64,000 nucleotides of DNA from Udeniomyces pyricola (lineage: Eukaryota > Basidiomycota > Tremellomycetes > Cystofilobasidiales > Mrakiaceae), in assembly GCA_039545295.1 (NCBI GenBank), contig BCIK01000013.1:310001-374000 (forward strand), given 5' to 3'. The notes beneath the pieces were generated by a model. The model was not told where the DNA came from, did not search any database, and was given only the letters and a program-made list of their open reading frames with translations. The translations under genes were made by a program, and so were the position numbers. Shown here one piece after another: positions 46,686-58,300 of the stretch. Numbering within the stretch: the stretch's first letter is position 1; the number at the start of each line of letters is the position of its first letter.

Positions 46686-49600
46686 TCAATCCTCATCTTC
46701 ACTTCCTTCCTCGAACAACGCACTCATCACCTTCCTCATTCCTTCCTCTGTCGATGATCCTCCCAATCCCCCTCCTCCTTGCGGCGGAACGACAAACAAC
46801 CTCCTCTTAGCAGAATGACCCCCCTCACCACCACTACTACTACTACTACTATGATCACGACTCTCCTGAGGATTTATAGCCATAGACTCCTTTTCTATGG
46901 CCGATCGCGTGATGAACCCTAGGTCATGAAGACCTTCTTCTCCGAATCGACCTCCTGATCCCGTCGATTGGACGGACGGATCGTCATTCTCTCTTGGATG
47001 ATGCGTCAGCCGAGAGGGATCATCAGTACCACTAGCAGGAGCAGGAGCAGCAGGAGCGATGAAGAAGGGAGGTGGATGAGGAGGCGTTTCGTGGATAAAA
47101 TTCACGGTGTTACGTGAAGATGATCGTGGTGATGCGTATAATTGATGATGATGATGATGATGATGAGTAGAAGAAGAAGAAGCAGTAGTAGAAGGGGGTT
47201 CAGGAGTTGAAGGAACGAATAATAACGTTCCTTCTCTCGTAGTCGTACAGCTTTCTCCACCAAGATGAGCCGGACGAGGACCCCCTTCTGGTCCTGTACT
47301 TGATAGGACGTTGACTCCGCTGGGAGCTCGGGCGAAGGAGGTGGAGGCGATGGGTTTCGTGGGCGTTGAAGCGACTAAAAGTTTACTGCTGCTGCTGCTG
47401 TTATTGGTGGTGGTGGTGGTGGAAAGAGGGAGGTGGGAAGGTTGGAGATGACTTGTCGTCGCCGTCGTCGAGATGCGGGTGGATGAGGTTGAGTTTGGAG
47501 GAGCTTTGGAGGGATCTGGTTTGGGGGAGGGGGGGGGGGAGAGAGAGGGGGAGGAAAGAAGAAAAAAGGGGGGGGGGGAGAGGTGAAGATGGAGAAAGAG
47601 GTGGAAAAGAAGATGAGATGTGATACCGACATCAAACGATCCCCGGAACGAAAGAGAAAAAAAAAACAGAAAAAACAAGGAAAATTAGATCAATCGGATA
47701 AAATAATAATGATAAAACACCGCAACAAAGAAGAATTGACATCTAGATTATAGTTTACTCACCTCCTCCGTATTTCGCTTTACCATTTCCACCTACATAG
47801 TTTCCCCCTCTCTCCCCGCCTTGCTGGAATTGAGATGATCCCTGTGCCCGATGTAACTGACCCAACAAACTTCCACCGCTATTCGCCCCAGTCCCCGATC
47901 CCAACGCGGGAGAGTTCCTCGAAAAACTCACACTCCGCCTCATCAATTTCTCCGCGGTCGATTCTTTTTCTCCACCGGTGTTATGGGCGGGGTGGTTGTT
48001 GTTGCTGTTGTTGTTGATAGTGCTTCCTGCACTTCCAGCTAGACCACCGCTTCCAGCCATGGCGGCTGCAGCGGAGGAGGCAAGGAACGAAGAAGTGGAG
48101 GTGGAGAGGGAACCGGAAAAGATGGAAGATTTGGTAGAGGAAGAGGCCGAAGCGGTGAAACTTCGTTCGATAGGGCGACGGGTAGATGCAGGGGTAGTAG
48201 TGGTGGTGGTGGGGTTGTTGGGCCGAGAAAAGGCAGAAGATGAGATCGAGGAGGAGGAGGAGGAGAGGGAACCGGAACGTTCGAGGGCTCGACGAGAAGA
48301 GGCCGAGAGGGGGATCAGATGGGTCGAGGAAGCAGAAGAAGAAAGGTTGGCGCTTTTCGTCCGACCCAACGAGGTCTTTTTGGCCGAGGAGAACGCGGCG
48401 GACACCGTTGCGGAAGGAAAAGTGGGGGTGGGGGTAGTCGTCGTCGTCGCGGTGCCGCCGGTTGAAGAAGCCTGAAGCTGATGTAGGTCCGATGTGGATT
48501 TGGACATATTTGGGCCGAGGCGGGTACGGGATGATAAGGATGAGGAAGAGGAGGATGACGGGAGGGTCGAAGATCTAGTCGAGGCGGGTTTCTTGGGTCT
48601 CGTAGAGGAAGTGGTGGGATCGAGAATCTGTTTGGCAAAAGGTTTGATCCGGCGAGACGAAGTGGAAGTGGTAGTAGGTTGGGAACCGAGCGTGGAAGAA
48701 TGAGTTATGGATGTGGCTGCAGAAGAAGGGTTCGGCTGGGGATGAAGAGAAGTCATGGACCGAGAGCTGGTATGAGAGTTGAAGGAAGCAGAAACGACGG
48801 GAGGTGGTTGATTGAGGTTGATTTTGGCTCGAAAGGTTGAGCAAAACTGGGGATGGGTTCCAGAGAACCTGGAGTAGTCGGCAAGTGTGAGGATGGAAGC
48901 CAAAAAAAGAAAAAGATGCAAAAAGGAATAATCGTCAGCTCGGTTGACGGTCATGTATGTGTATATAGATCAACGTCTCCATCTCGCTTCCCTGACCGTC
49001 TATCCTCAGAAGGGGGGAGATCAGATCTCACGGATGAAAATCCGAGGACCGATCGAACGACTGACCATTTCTCAACGACATCCTCGTAAAAGATCACAAC
49101 CCAATCTCGTTGGTCCTCCTGGTCTTCCGCTCTACGTGCTTCTAATCGTCCCTTTGGCCCAATCCCATCCGCATGACCCCTCGCTTTGGCCTTTCTCATG
49201 GTCATTTGATGCTGTTGGTGTTGTTGCTGCTGCTGTTGCTGATCCACTTGCTCTGCCTCTCCCGGCCTCAACAGCGTTTCCTCAATCCCCAACGTTCCCA
49301 ACGCTTGCCAGATTGACAACCTATCCGTCAGCTGCTCGAGCGTCTTGACGTGCATGGCGATGAATGAGGAGATTGGCGTCGATTTCGGGCGAGAGCGTTT
49401 CTTGGATAGAGGTGGGGAAGCCGCTAGAGAGGTGGTCGACGGCGGGACGGGCAAGGTTTCGGGAGGCAGAAGGAGGAGATGCAAAATGATTTGGAGTAGA
49501 GTCCTATGCGAGTCAAAGTAAACAGAGGAGATAGAGATATCAGGCGAAAACGAGTCAGTCATCTATGAAAAGATACCCAAGATAGGAATTCGCCTTCACT

Positions 49601-50977
49601 GTACATCGAGGGCATCCCGAGCGCAAATGTGGCGGCTATCACATTTTGGGTATGACTTACTCGCGTCTCTCCAATGCGTCGAGCCATCTTTTTCCTGCTT
49701 GAACCAGCTTCTCTTCTCTCTTGTTCTCCTCAGCCTGCCTCTGCCGTCTTTTCTCTTCAAACACGCCTTGATCTTCTCCCTCTCGCCTATCCATCATGAC
49801 CTCATCTGTCTCTCCGCCTCTCAGTCCGACCAGCAATCCTTTGCTTCCCAACCATATACCTAAGCCGATTCTCAGAGCGAACCATTCGTCCCGACCAACT
49901 GCAGGCGGCAACTCTGCGGGCGGCTGCGGGTGGCCAGAAACCACGAGCGACGGCAAGAGTGGAGGGAGATGGCGTTTGTAGCGTTGGGAAAGAGTGAGGA
50001 GGGGGAGGAGAACAGGCAGTAAAGGGTGTGCCGGGGTAGAGATGAGGGTTGAGGGAAGGGAAAGGGGTGATGGAGAAAGGGAGGTAGGGTCCAGACGAGC
50101 GGAGAAGGTGCTGATGATTTGGGACAGGGGATAGACAGACTGCAGGAAGGAAAGCAAAGGGATGGGTTGTTGAGACATCATATGAGAAATATAAGAAAAA
50201 AACGACGAAAGAACCGGCGAAAGAAGGAAACGATTCAACGACCAGGTTATTCAGGTTCGACAGTGACAGAGATTCTTATTTGTTTGTTTGTTACGGAACC
50301 GCATACAGCTGCCATGATGACGTCGCCCGGTCGTATCCCGCTGGCTCATCAACGCACCTCTGGCATGTACAGCACTTCGCAATACTGCGATCGCGTCCAG
50401 TGAGCAACTTTGGAATCCATATCGATTTCATTGGGGTTGTTGTATGCTAAACTGTTGACAAAAAAGAAAAAGAAAAAGAACACAAAGCAAACGGAGAGGT
50501 CAGGATTAGAGTAACCTGATGGACGCAAGACTGGGCATCTCCTGCCGTCCTCCCTCATTGTTTCCTTTGCCAGATAGGAATTATCGATTGTTCAACTTGG
50601 TATGTTACATTCTCCCTTTCGCACCAGCGTGTCTGCTTTTCTTACCTGGCAGAGATATCTTTCACCCAACCTCTACCACCGGCTTCCAGTCCGCCCACAG
50701 GATGCGGAATCTCGCTTGGCCATGCGAGTGGTGCGGTAGAAGCCAGGACGAACGCGGGGTTGACGAGAAACCGTAAGGGATTTTCTGGTGGAGATCGGTC
50801 CTTGACATCCAGCGGTAGTGGGCGGGTGGTTGTATGTGGAACGGGAGCAGGCTGAGTTGAAGTCGAAACGGCCGAGAGTAGATTGGGTGAGGCCAAGATT
50901 TGAGGAGGTGGTCCAGGAGACAGAGGGGGATGGACCATCGTTGGTGGCTGGAGAGCGCGCACAAGGTCTGAGATCAT
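46686..50977 (-). CDS. SLD3: Sld3-like DNA replication initiation factor
   Basis: Sld3 (Treslin in animals) brings Cdc45 to the MCM helicase and, once phosphorylated by CDK, binds Dpb11. Six minus-strand exons join in phase to 1092 residues: 50977-50646, 50451-50358, 50139-49661, 49503-49066, 48868-47763, 47515-46686. The middle resembles the fungal Sld3 Cdc45-binding domain: ETLLQIILHLLLL near 302, then LEQLTDRLSIWQALGTL, a polyQ insert, and across the next junction DWVVIFYEDVVEKW with FSGTHPQFCSTFRAKI. The remaining ~630 residues are Ser/Thr-rich with several S-P/T-P sites (NSPALG, ASPRSSS, STPEPPS), as expected for CDK targets, and end in an acidic tail. The start is uncertain: the first exon stays open to a splice-like AG at 51029, so a further 5' exon is possible. 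Sld3 diverges fast and my assignment rests on a few motifs. It is divergent from ORC5. Confidence 0.6.
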
Positions 50978-51412
50978 GTTCCAAACGTCGACCAATGAGG
51001 TCAGTGGATCGTTCGAGATGAGTCCAACCTGATACTAGAGACGCGTCAGTGGATGGTTTGGCTGATGAAGGATCAAACGCGTGTCTGTAGGGAGAACGGG
51101 GGAATGAGACTGACGGGATGATGAGAAGAGTGAGCTAGGTGGGATGTTGGGTATAGGGATATGATGTTAGTATATATGTGAATGCGAAACGCGAATGCGA
51201 ATGAGTTGATGGGTGGGGCCTGGGGCCTGTGGCAGGGTGCGCAAGACAGGGCGAGGGATGATGATGATAGAGGATGGATATATGCAGTCCAACTCATGAT
51301 CAGCTGTTTGTCGTCCCGACGCGTCAAGCGCTCAGCTTGACGCGTCGGATTTCTATAATCTTTCCATAATCACGATGAATCCATCATCCCATCAGTCCAC
51401 TCGTCCACCACC
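50978..51412. promoter_or_regulatory. divergent Sld3-like/ORC5 promoter with four ACGCGT boxes
   Basis: The 435 bp between the two start codons contain ACGCGT at 51041-51046, 51077-51082, 51319-51324 and 51340-51345. The hexamer is expected about once per 4 kb by chance at even base composition. It is the core of the MCB element bound by the MBF (Mbp1/Swi6-type) G1/S regulator in yeasts. The last two lie in a perfect inverted repeat near ORC5. Regulation of both genes from here is inferred. Confidence 0.6.
51317..51347. repeat. perfect 13-bp inverted repeat containing two ACGCGT boxes
   Basis: Left arm CGACGCGTCAAGC (51317-51329), spacer of 5 bp, right arm GCTTGACGCGTCG (51335-51347). The arms are exact reverse complements, and each contains one ACGCGT. 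The centres of the two boxes are 21 bp apart, that is two helical turns. It lies 66 bp upstream of the ORC5 ATG. Confidence 0.85.
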
Positions 51413-53639
51413 ATGTCCTCCTTCATCACCATCCCCACATCCCTCCTCGATCTCCTACAGCCCTATCTATCACCCCCAGCTCCGTCAGAAGCATACCCTC
51501 CCATCACCCTCTTCATCCATCCTCACCCCACCATCTCTCGCCTGCTCTCAACCTTTCTCCCGCGTCTCCTCAACCCCACCGATCCCTCGTCGTCATCGTC
51601 GTCATCACCGTCACCCCCACCATCACCGTCGACGGCTCTCATCGATGCCATCGAGTTTGGATCGTCCGTCAAGTCGTTCGCTGAGGAACTCTACCGCCAA
51701 TGGGCCTTACCCGCGGCCAAATGGGATGGTTGGGAGGGCTTTCTCCGAATGCTAGAACGAGAAGAAACAACTCAAGAACCCAAAGATACCGTCTTTACCA
51801 GCAGTGAACACTCCACCAACCACCGTCGAACCGGATGTCTGCGACCAGGTCGTATCCTTGTCATAGACCGGGCAGAGCAACTGAGGGGTCCGATGGGGTT
51901 CGGACCGGGTGGATTGGCGGGTTTGTTTTGCCGGTTGAACGAGATGGTAAGGCCAGCCTGGTCACATTTTATTTACAAGTGTTTTATATATATATATCGG
52001 GTATAAAAAGTTGCCTGTAGCTCTCAACGGCAAGTCCTTCTGACTGATCAGTACTCATGGCTATCTGGTTCGCGTGGGACTGATATCAGACATCGGCCAG
52101 TATCACCGTCGTTTTCGTTTCGACAACGCCCTGGGATTACATTCGTCCTTTGCCCTGTTCTTTCCCCGACCCCCTTATCCTTACCCTTCCCGCCCTCACT
52201 TCCCTCGAGACGATGGCGTATCTTCAATCCTCCTCTCCGCTTCCATCAAATCACCTGTTGACCTCCTACTACCCACCGTTTCTCTCCCTATTGCATTCCA
52301 CTCTCGGATCTTCCCACCCATCTCCTTCGACCCTTCTTCACATGGCTCATCACCTCTGGCCAATCTTCATTGCGCCCCTCCTGGCAGCTCTCGAGACCTC
52401 ATCTGAACCTCTATCTCCGGAATATATTCTTCCTCCGCCTCCATCGGCGACGCTCGTCGAGCTATCCCAACGAGCCAAGGCGGCTTTTACGATGGCTTCC
52501 TTGAACCCTTCCAAACTCGCTACCTCACTCGCTCCATTCCTTCTTCCACCTCTTCAACGTTCTCTCTCCCTAGCCGCTTCGACTAGAGATACGCATCATC
52601 AGCATGTGACCCTTCCGACGCACCTGCCGAGGATGGCGAGGTTCCTTCTGTTGGCGGCGTTCCTCGCCAGTTACAACCCGGCCAAGAAGGACCGCGCGTT
52701 CTTTGGAAGAGCGAGATGGGAAGGAGGTGAAGGGGGGAAGAAGAGAAAGGGTGGTGTAGTCAGGAAGGTGGGAGGTGGGGCAAAGAGGAAGGCAACGACA
52801 GCGAAAGTGAGTCGAAATGAGAGGAGGGAACCCCCCCCTCTTTGTGTTCTCTTCGTCTCTGGTAGTGATTTAGTTCGGCTGCTCTTGTGACAGTTCCTCA
52901 GGAATATGGCTCATACTCGACTTATCTCTCACACCTACTGTCGTCCGCATGTCTCTCTCTCTCTATCGTCTCTTCACCCTTGATTCATCTCATTTCATTC
53001 TCATCGAACTCAGATTCCTCAAACTTTACTCGGGCCCAAACCATTTCCCGTCGACCGTCTCCTCGCCATCTTTGGCGCCCTCCTCGCAGAGCACGATCGA
53101 CCTTCCCTTCTTTCTGAAGATCCCCCGACCTCGACCTCCCAGGCGGGGCTGTTAGGGCCCGCGGCCGTCTTGGGTAAGGCAGGAGAGAGGAGGAGAGATG
53201 AGAATTGGGAGGAGGAAGTTGGGGAGATTATGAATAGTGTCGGCGTGAGGTCAATGGTACGTAAACGATCACGAGAAATCATGAACATAGGAAAAAGAGG
53301 GAGGGAGGAGGGTTCCATTGCTCTGCCTGCTTTCCTTGGGTTTCCTATCTCCTTGAGGGAGAGAGGATATACATTTTTTCTTAGTTTTTTTCTCTTGAAT
53401 GTCGTTTAATTTCTCATATCCATTCGCTTCGCCTTTTTCTCCTTCCTTTCCCATCGCCTTACTCTACCCGTCCAACCCAGATCCCAACGCTCATCTCGCT
53501 GCACCTTCTCCAGCGGACGTCTCCTCCCGACCGACTCGAGGGCCTCATGCTCCGCACAGGACTTGGTTGGGATCAAGCCGTCGCTTTGGGACGCACCGTC
53601 GGCGTGAGGGTCGAAGACTTTTGGGCGGGTGATGATTGA
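51413..53639 (+). CDS. ORC5: origin recognition complex subunit 5
   Basis: ORC5 is an AAA+-like subunit of the six-subunit complex that marks replication origins and loads MCM. Four exons join in phase to 550 residues: 51413-51946, 52090-52806, 53014-53256, 53481-53639. Recognisable segments are a Walker B-like RILVIDRAEQLR (147-157), sensor-like ITVVFVSTTPWDYIRP at the start of exon 2, FLLLAAFLASYNPAKKDRAFF, the family motif LLGPKPFPVDRLLAIFGALL, and a C-terminal winged-helix-type ISLHLLQRTS with a final GRTVGVRVEDF. The Walker A position (FIHPHPTISRLL, 34-45) lacks the G-x(4)-GK-T/S core, and a Ser-rich insert follows, so ATP binding is doubtful. The start ATG sits in a good context (CCACCATGT). 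The Sld3-like gene is divergent and shares the ACGCGT-rich promoter. Confidence 0.9.
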
Positions 53640-54282
53640 GGGGCGGGATGAAGGAAGAGTGTCTTGTATTTTTTTTTTGACCCGTTAGATCGTAGCAGGA
53701 AGGGTGAAATGGAGAAAGGGGAGAGGGGGGGGGGACGTGTCAGTAGGGAGAGGATTGGAAGACGAGTATGACTACTGAGTTCATGGTGCTTTCAAAAAAC
53801 CCTTCGTTTTCCAGTAAGACTGTTGGTCGAACGACGTGACGCTTCTCATATTAGCCTATATCACATAGATAAGCTTACGTTACACGCTTGACATGCATAT
53901 CATGCACATCTCTTTCCCCCATCAATCATGATTCCTTCCACCCGTTGTCTAACTTTCTACCTGACCCTAATCTGTACACTCACACACATCCATTTGATCC
54001 ACCACCCTCTCCATCTCCCATGTGATCCGCGTCTCCTCCTCCAACTCATCCTTATCGCCTTCCTTTTTCACTATCAGTCTTTTGACGCAGGTGGATCAGA
54101 GGGTGAAGGAGTAAAAGAAGAAGGATCGAATTCAAGATAGGGTTGGATCGTCAATTTCGTTTTATCCCACTGTTCGTAGGTTGTTTTTGTTGGAGTGGAG
54201 TGGAGCAGAGTCGGGGGAGAGGGCAGAAGGTCAACGATGGCGTTCATAGGCGAAGAAAGAAAAAGAATTTATAGGGTCATGT
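53640..54282. other. convergent intergenic region
   Basis: The region lies between the 3' ends of ORC5 and the YciI-family gene. A 70-codon frame at 53928-54140 (+) has a hydrophobic start and an acidic end but shows no family similarity, and I do not call it. A G run lies near 53726. Confidence 0.45.
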
Positions 54283-54982
54283 TTAGTTTATGTGAATGTG
54301 TGACGGTAGTGGTTCCGGCCCGAACTTCCAGCTCGACTGTCTTTCCTTTCCCCTACCTTCCTCTTCGATTCCCGGCCCATTCTGACTCGTCTGGCCCCAC
54401 TCAATCGGACCTTCTCGACATCAAGTAATGAAGAGAAAGGCAACGTACGACGTTGTTCGTCCAATACGGATCGGGTTCAATGATGTCTCTCCGAACGGAC
54501 TCTGCGGAATCGGCTTGGACGATGAGGAGGCTGCCAGTGATGGGTGGTGGGTTTTGAGGAGAAGAAGGGTGCTCTGATCCATGGAGAGTCGCTCCACCAC
54601 ATACTAGCAGTTTGGTTGGAGGGAAGGAAGTGAGGAGTAGGAAGAGACAGGGGAGTTAGTTTCAGAGAACATGATTGTGTGGCCCAGAACTGGAACGACG
54701 AGGTACGTGTGGTGTTGCCGATGACAGATGTGGCTCGCCAAAACAGCTAACCAGTTGATGCTGCGGGAATGCAGTGATAGTGGTCGTGCTGCTGATATAA
54801 AGGGCACTGAGTTGCATGGACGTCCACGGCTACGAACCAAAGGTGCCTTGACGATGGTTGGCTTTAGCTCCGGCGAGATGAAGCGGTCGAACGGCCATCC
54901 GTCGGGAGAGGGCATCGGCGAGATCGGGAGCGTAGACGAGGTACTTTCTCAAAGGGGTTGTGGCGTATGAAGAGGGTGACAT
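54283..54982 (-). CDS. YciI-family (YCII-related) domain protein
   Basis: YCII-related proteins are small ferredoxin-fold proteins; a His-Asp pair is thought to form the active site, but functions in fungi are mostly unknown. Exons 1 and 2 are clear: 54982-54838 (MSPSSYATTPLRKYLVYAPD, then MAVRPLHLAGAK) and 54603-54449 (GGATLHG, then GSLLIVQADSAESVRRD, then EPDPYWTNNVV). The first exon holds the N-terminal strand and the His of RPLHL; the second holds the GGA, GS-LLI and DPYWT blocks typical of the family. The third exon is uncertain. After the donor at 54448, two acceptors are possible, one ending at 54283 (PLPSHIHIN) and one at 54288. The total is about 130-150 residues. No signal peptide. 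Divergent from GLN4. Confidence 0.75.
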
Positions 54983-55328
54983 GGTGGATGAAATGGCTGA
55001 GGATCAGGTGGATGGAGTATGAGTCAGCTATATGTTGGAGACACGATTGCTGGAACACGCGACACGTTTGGCGTTGTGACGTGTGATATTTGGATTGTGA
55101 TGTTGAGTTGCGTTGAGGATATTCGATGTTCGGGATGTGATTATTACATTAACATCATTATTATTATCATCATGAGAATGAATTAACAATTGACCTGGAC
55201 TGACAAGTTACGTGACCGACGATCACTTGATCTCATATTACGACTCTTCGACTCGTCTGAGATCTGACATCCCAACCTGCTGTCAACACCACCCATCCTC
55301 CAACTCCTCCCTCTGCCGATCAACTATC
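54983..55328. promoter_or_regulatory. divergent intergenic region, YciI-family gene and GLN4
   Basis: These 346 bp separate two divergent start codons. It includes an AT-rich block near 55138-55172 (ATTATTATTATCATCATG). No specific element is identified. Confidence 0.4.
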
Positions 55329-58300
55329 ATGCCTCCCAAACCTCCTCCTCCTCTTACCCCCGCTCAAGAATCCCTTATCGCCCAATTCTCCACCCTCTTC
55401 TCCTTGCCCGAAGCCCGCGCCACCGAAATCGCGCGCAATCCCAAGCAAAGCGCCGCGCTCTCTGATCTCGCCCAACGTGCCACCACCCAGGGGTCTCAAC
55501 CCTGGTCCGAAGACAAGGGCAAGCTCATGGTCACTCTCATTGGACAGGGTGGTAAACTCGACGCTGACGCGAGGGCAACTGTGAGCGAGGCTATTGACAA
55601 CGGAAAGTTGGCGACGAGCGATCAGGTCATTGGTACGTTCTGCTCTGCTTACCTTGCATGAACGGATTAGAATCCGCTTAGCATATGATGAGAGATGATT
55701 TGACTTGGGGTGTATCCAAGCTTGCTCAACATTACGTTCGCTCGTAAATGAAGCCAAGGTTGCTGAAGACATAGCAAGCTGATCAACGCTTCCCTTCTCT
55801 GCCCAACTCTTCTTCCAACGTTTCTCCATTATGTGTCTTCTCCGTCGGAACCAGCCGGTGTCAAGTACATGGAAACTCATTCCAAGTCTTACAACGAAGC
55901 CGAATTTGACAAGTCCTGTGGTGTCGGTCAGTCTCATCTTACCACTAGCTCTTCGTTCTACTTGATCTAATCGACAGAAGAAGCCCCTTACTTCAATTCT
56001 CTTTGTATGGAAACAACCACTAACGCTCCGGTCATCTCCATTCTAGGTATCAACATTTTGGACTCTGACATTCCCACGATGGTCTCGACCATGTTGGCTT
56101 CGATGAAACCCGCTGGCTGGGAAGACGTTGGCAAGGCGCTTGGCTTGACCAAGACGACAGATCTCAAGTAAGTCTTACGAGACTTGTGGCCTGCTTTTGT
56201 CTCTTGTCTCTCTTGCCCCTTTGTTGAGAACTTGTCGTTAATCGTGTTTGATCTTGTGTTAGGTGGGCCGCCCCTTTGCCCGTCAAGACGGCCCTTGAAT
56301 CGGCATTTGAGGCGCTCTTTGGATCCAAGGAGGCTGCGAAGGAGAAGCGAGCCAAGGTCGGTTTCGCATCGTCGTTGACGCTATACTAGAAAACCCCTCC
56401 TGCCTCATAATACCGACTCGATTGGTACTCTGATGGAAAGTCTAACTCATCACTTGCTGGTCATCATCCATCATTCCGATATAGGACCCCAAACCCGCCA
56501 AACCCGCCAAAACTCCTGCCGCGGCCACCACGACTAACGCGTCCTCTGTTATCGAGCCTGAAGACCCCGCGAAAGTCATGTTTGAATCCGGTTGGCTCTC
56601 GAGACTGCACAAGCCGGGAGAGAATCCTCAAATCAGTGACAAGTTGAAGGAGGAGCACTTGAAGACGACGGGTGGCAAGGTGTTGACGAGGTTCCCGCCG
56701 GAGCCGTGAGTTCTGGAGCGGTTTCTGTTTGGTGTTCTGTGTTCCGGCTCGCTTTGAATTCTTTTGGTTGGGCAGGTAGAAGGAGAGGAGTGGAAGGACG
56801 AACGTGACGAAGTAGCAAAAACAACTGTGGATCAGGAGATTTGCCAGGCTATGATGCAACCTGAGAGTGATCTCTGACCCAATCGCTGGTTCGCTTAACC
56901 CATACTCCTGCCCTGTTGGTTTTTTTTTCTGTCTCGTCCGTTGGTCCTCTCAGGAACGGATACCTCCATATTGGACATTCCAAAGCCATCACGATCAACT
57001 TTGGCTATGCTGCACACAACAATGGTCACACCTACCTCCGAGTAAATCCATACTCTTTCTTTTCCGCTTCCTTCTTGATTCACTCTTCTCTCCTTCATGC
57101 TATGCCTCAGTTTGCTGATTTTCCTTCATGACTTTCGCCTTGGTTCTCGTCCCCCCTTTCTTATTCCTCTTCTTGATCTATAACTAAAGTACGACGACAC
57201 GAACCCGTCGGCGGAAGAAGCTGCCTACTTTGAGTCGATCCTCGAGATGGTCCGTTGGCTTGGGTTCGAACCCTGGACGATCACGTATTCGTCCGATCAC
57301 TTCCAGAGGCTCTTTGATCTTGCGACGGAGTTGATCAAGAAGGATAAGGCGTATGTTTGCCATTGCTCAGGTGAATAATCTCATGTTCTGTTCTCTGAAG
57401 AGAGAAGGGCGGGGCTTTTGGTTTTGCTGTCGATCCTTCTTCTCATTCAATTCTGTGTCTCCATTTATATCAACAGCCGAGGAACAGTTCCATCACCGTG
57501 GCGGTGCTACGTCCCAAGCCCGAACTGCCTGCGCGCACCGTACGCGCCCGATCTCGGAATCTCTCGTCGAATTCGAACGCATGCGACAGGGCGCGTTCAA
57601 GAAGGGTGAAGCGACTCTGAGGATGAAGATGAACCTCGAGAGTGGAAACCCTCAAATGTGGGATCTGGTCGCGTACCGAATCGTCGAGGCCGAGCACCAC
57701 AGGACCGGTGCGGAGTGGAAGATTTACCCGTGAGCGTTTTTGAAGTCTGAATCTCTTGGTTACTGCTGAACACGATCTAGTTGAGGTTGAAATACTGACG
57801 CTTGGTTGGCCTGTTCTTCTTCTTTCATCGTTGGCTTACGACAGAACTTACGACTTCACTCATTGTCTCGTCGATTCCTTTGAGAACATCTCGTGAGGAT
57901 TTCTTGACTTCATCTTTGGATTTCACCTCATCCTCTCATCAGAACACTCCATGTGGTTTGTGTGGTCGATTGAGGTTGTTTTGATTGTGACATTCAAGTG
58001 TTGACGTGCCCCTTGTTTTTCCTGTTCTTACTCAATCCACACCAGTCACTCGCTTTGTACGACCGAATTCATCAACTCGCGTGAATCGTACGACTGGCTG
58101 TGCGATGCGCTCGAGATCTACAAGCCTCGTCAATCCGAGTACGGTCGACTCAACATCCAAGGCACCGTCATGTCCAAGCGCAAGATCAAGAAACTCGTCG
58201 ACGAAAAGTACGTTTCCGGGTGGGACGATCCTCGAATTTACACGCTCATCGCCCTTCGACGTCGAGGCGTCCCCCCGGGAGCCATCATTAGCTTCATTCA

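Noticed and set aside
47978..48475. 165-codon plus-strand Glu/Val-rich frame
   Set aside because: It is antisense to the Ser/Thr-rich exon of the Sld3-like gene; TCC/ACC repeats read backwards give Glu/Val runs.
51317..51347. Inverted repeat read as a transcription terminator hairpin
   Set aside because: It lies between two divergent start codons, lacks a T run, and its arms centre on ACGCGT, so a promoter role fits better.
53928..54140. 70-codon frame with hydrophobic N-terminus
   Set aside because: Short, no homology, in a convergent intergenic region; composition alone can explain it.
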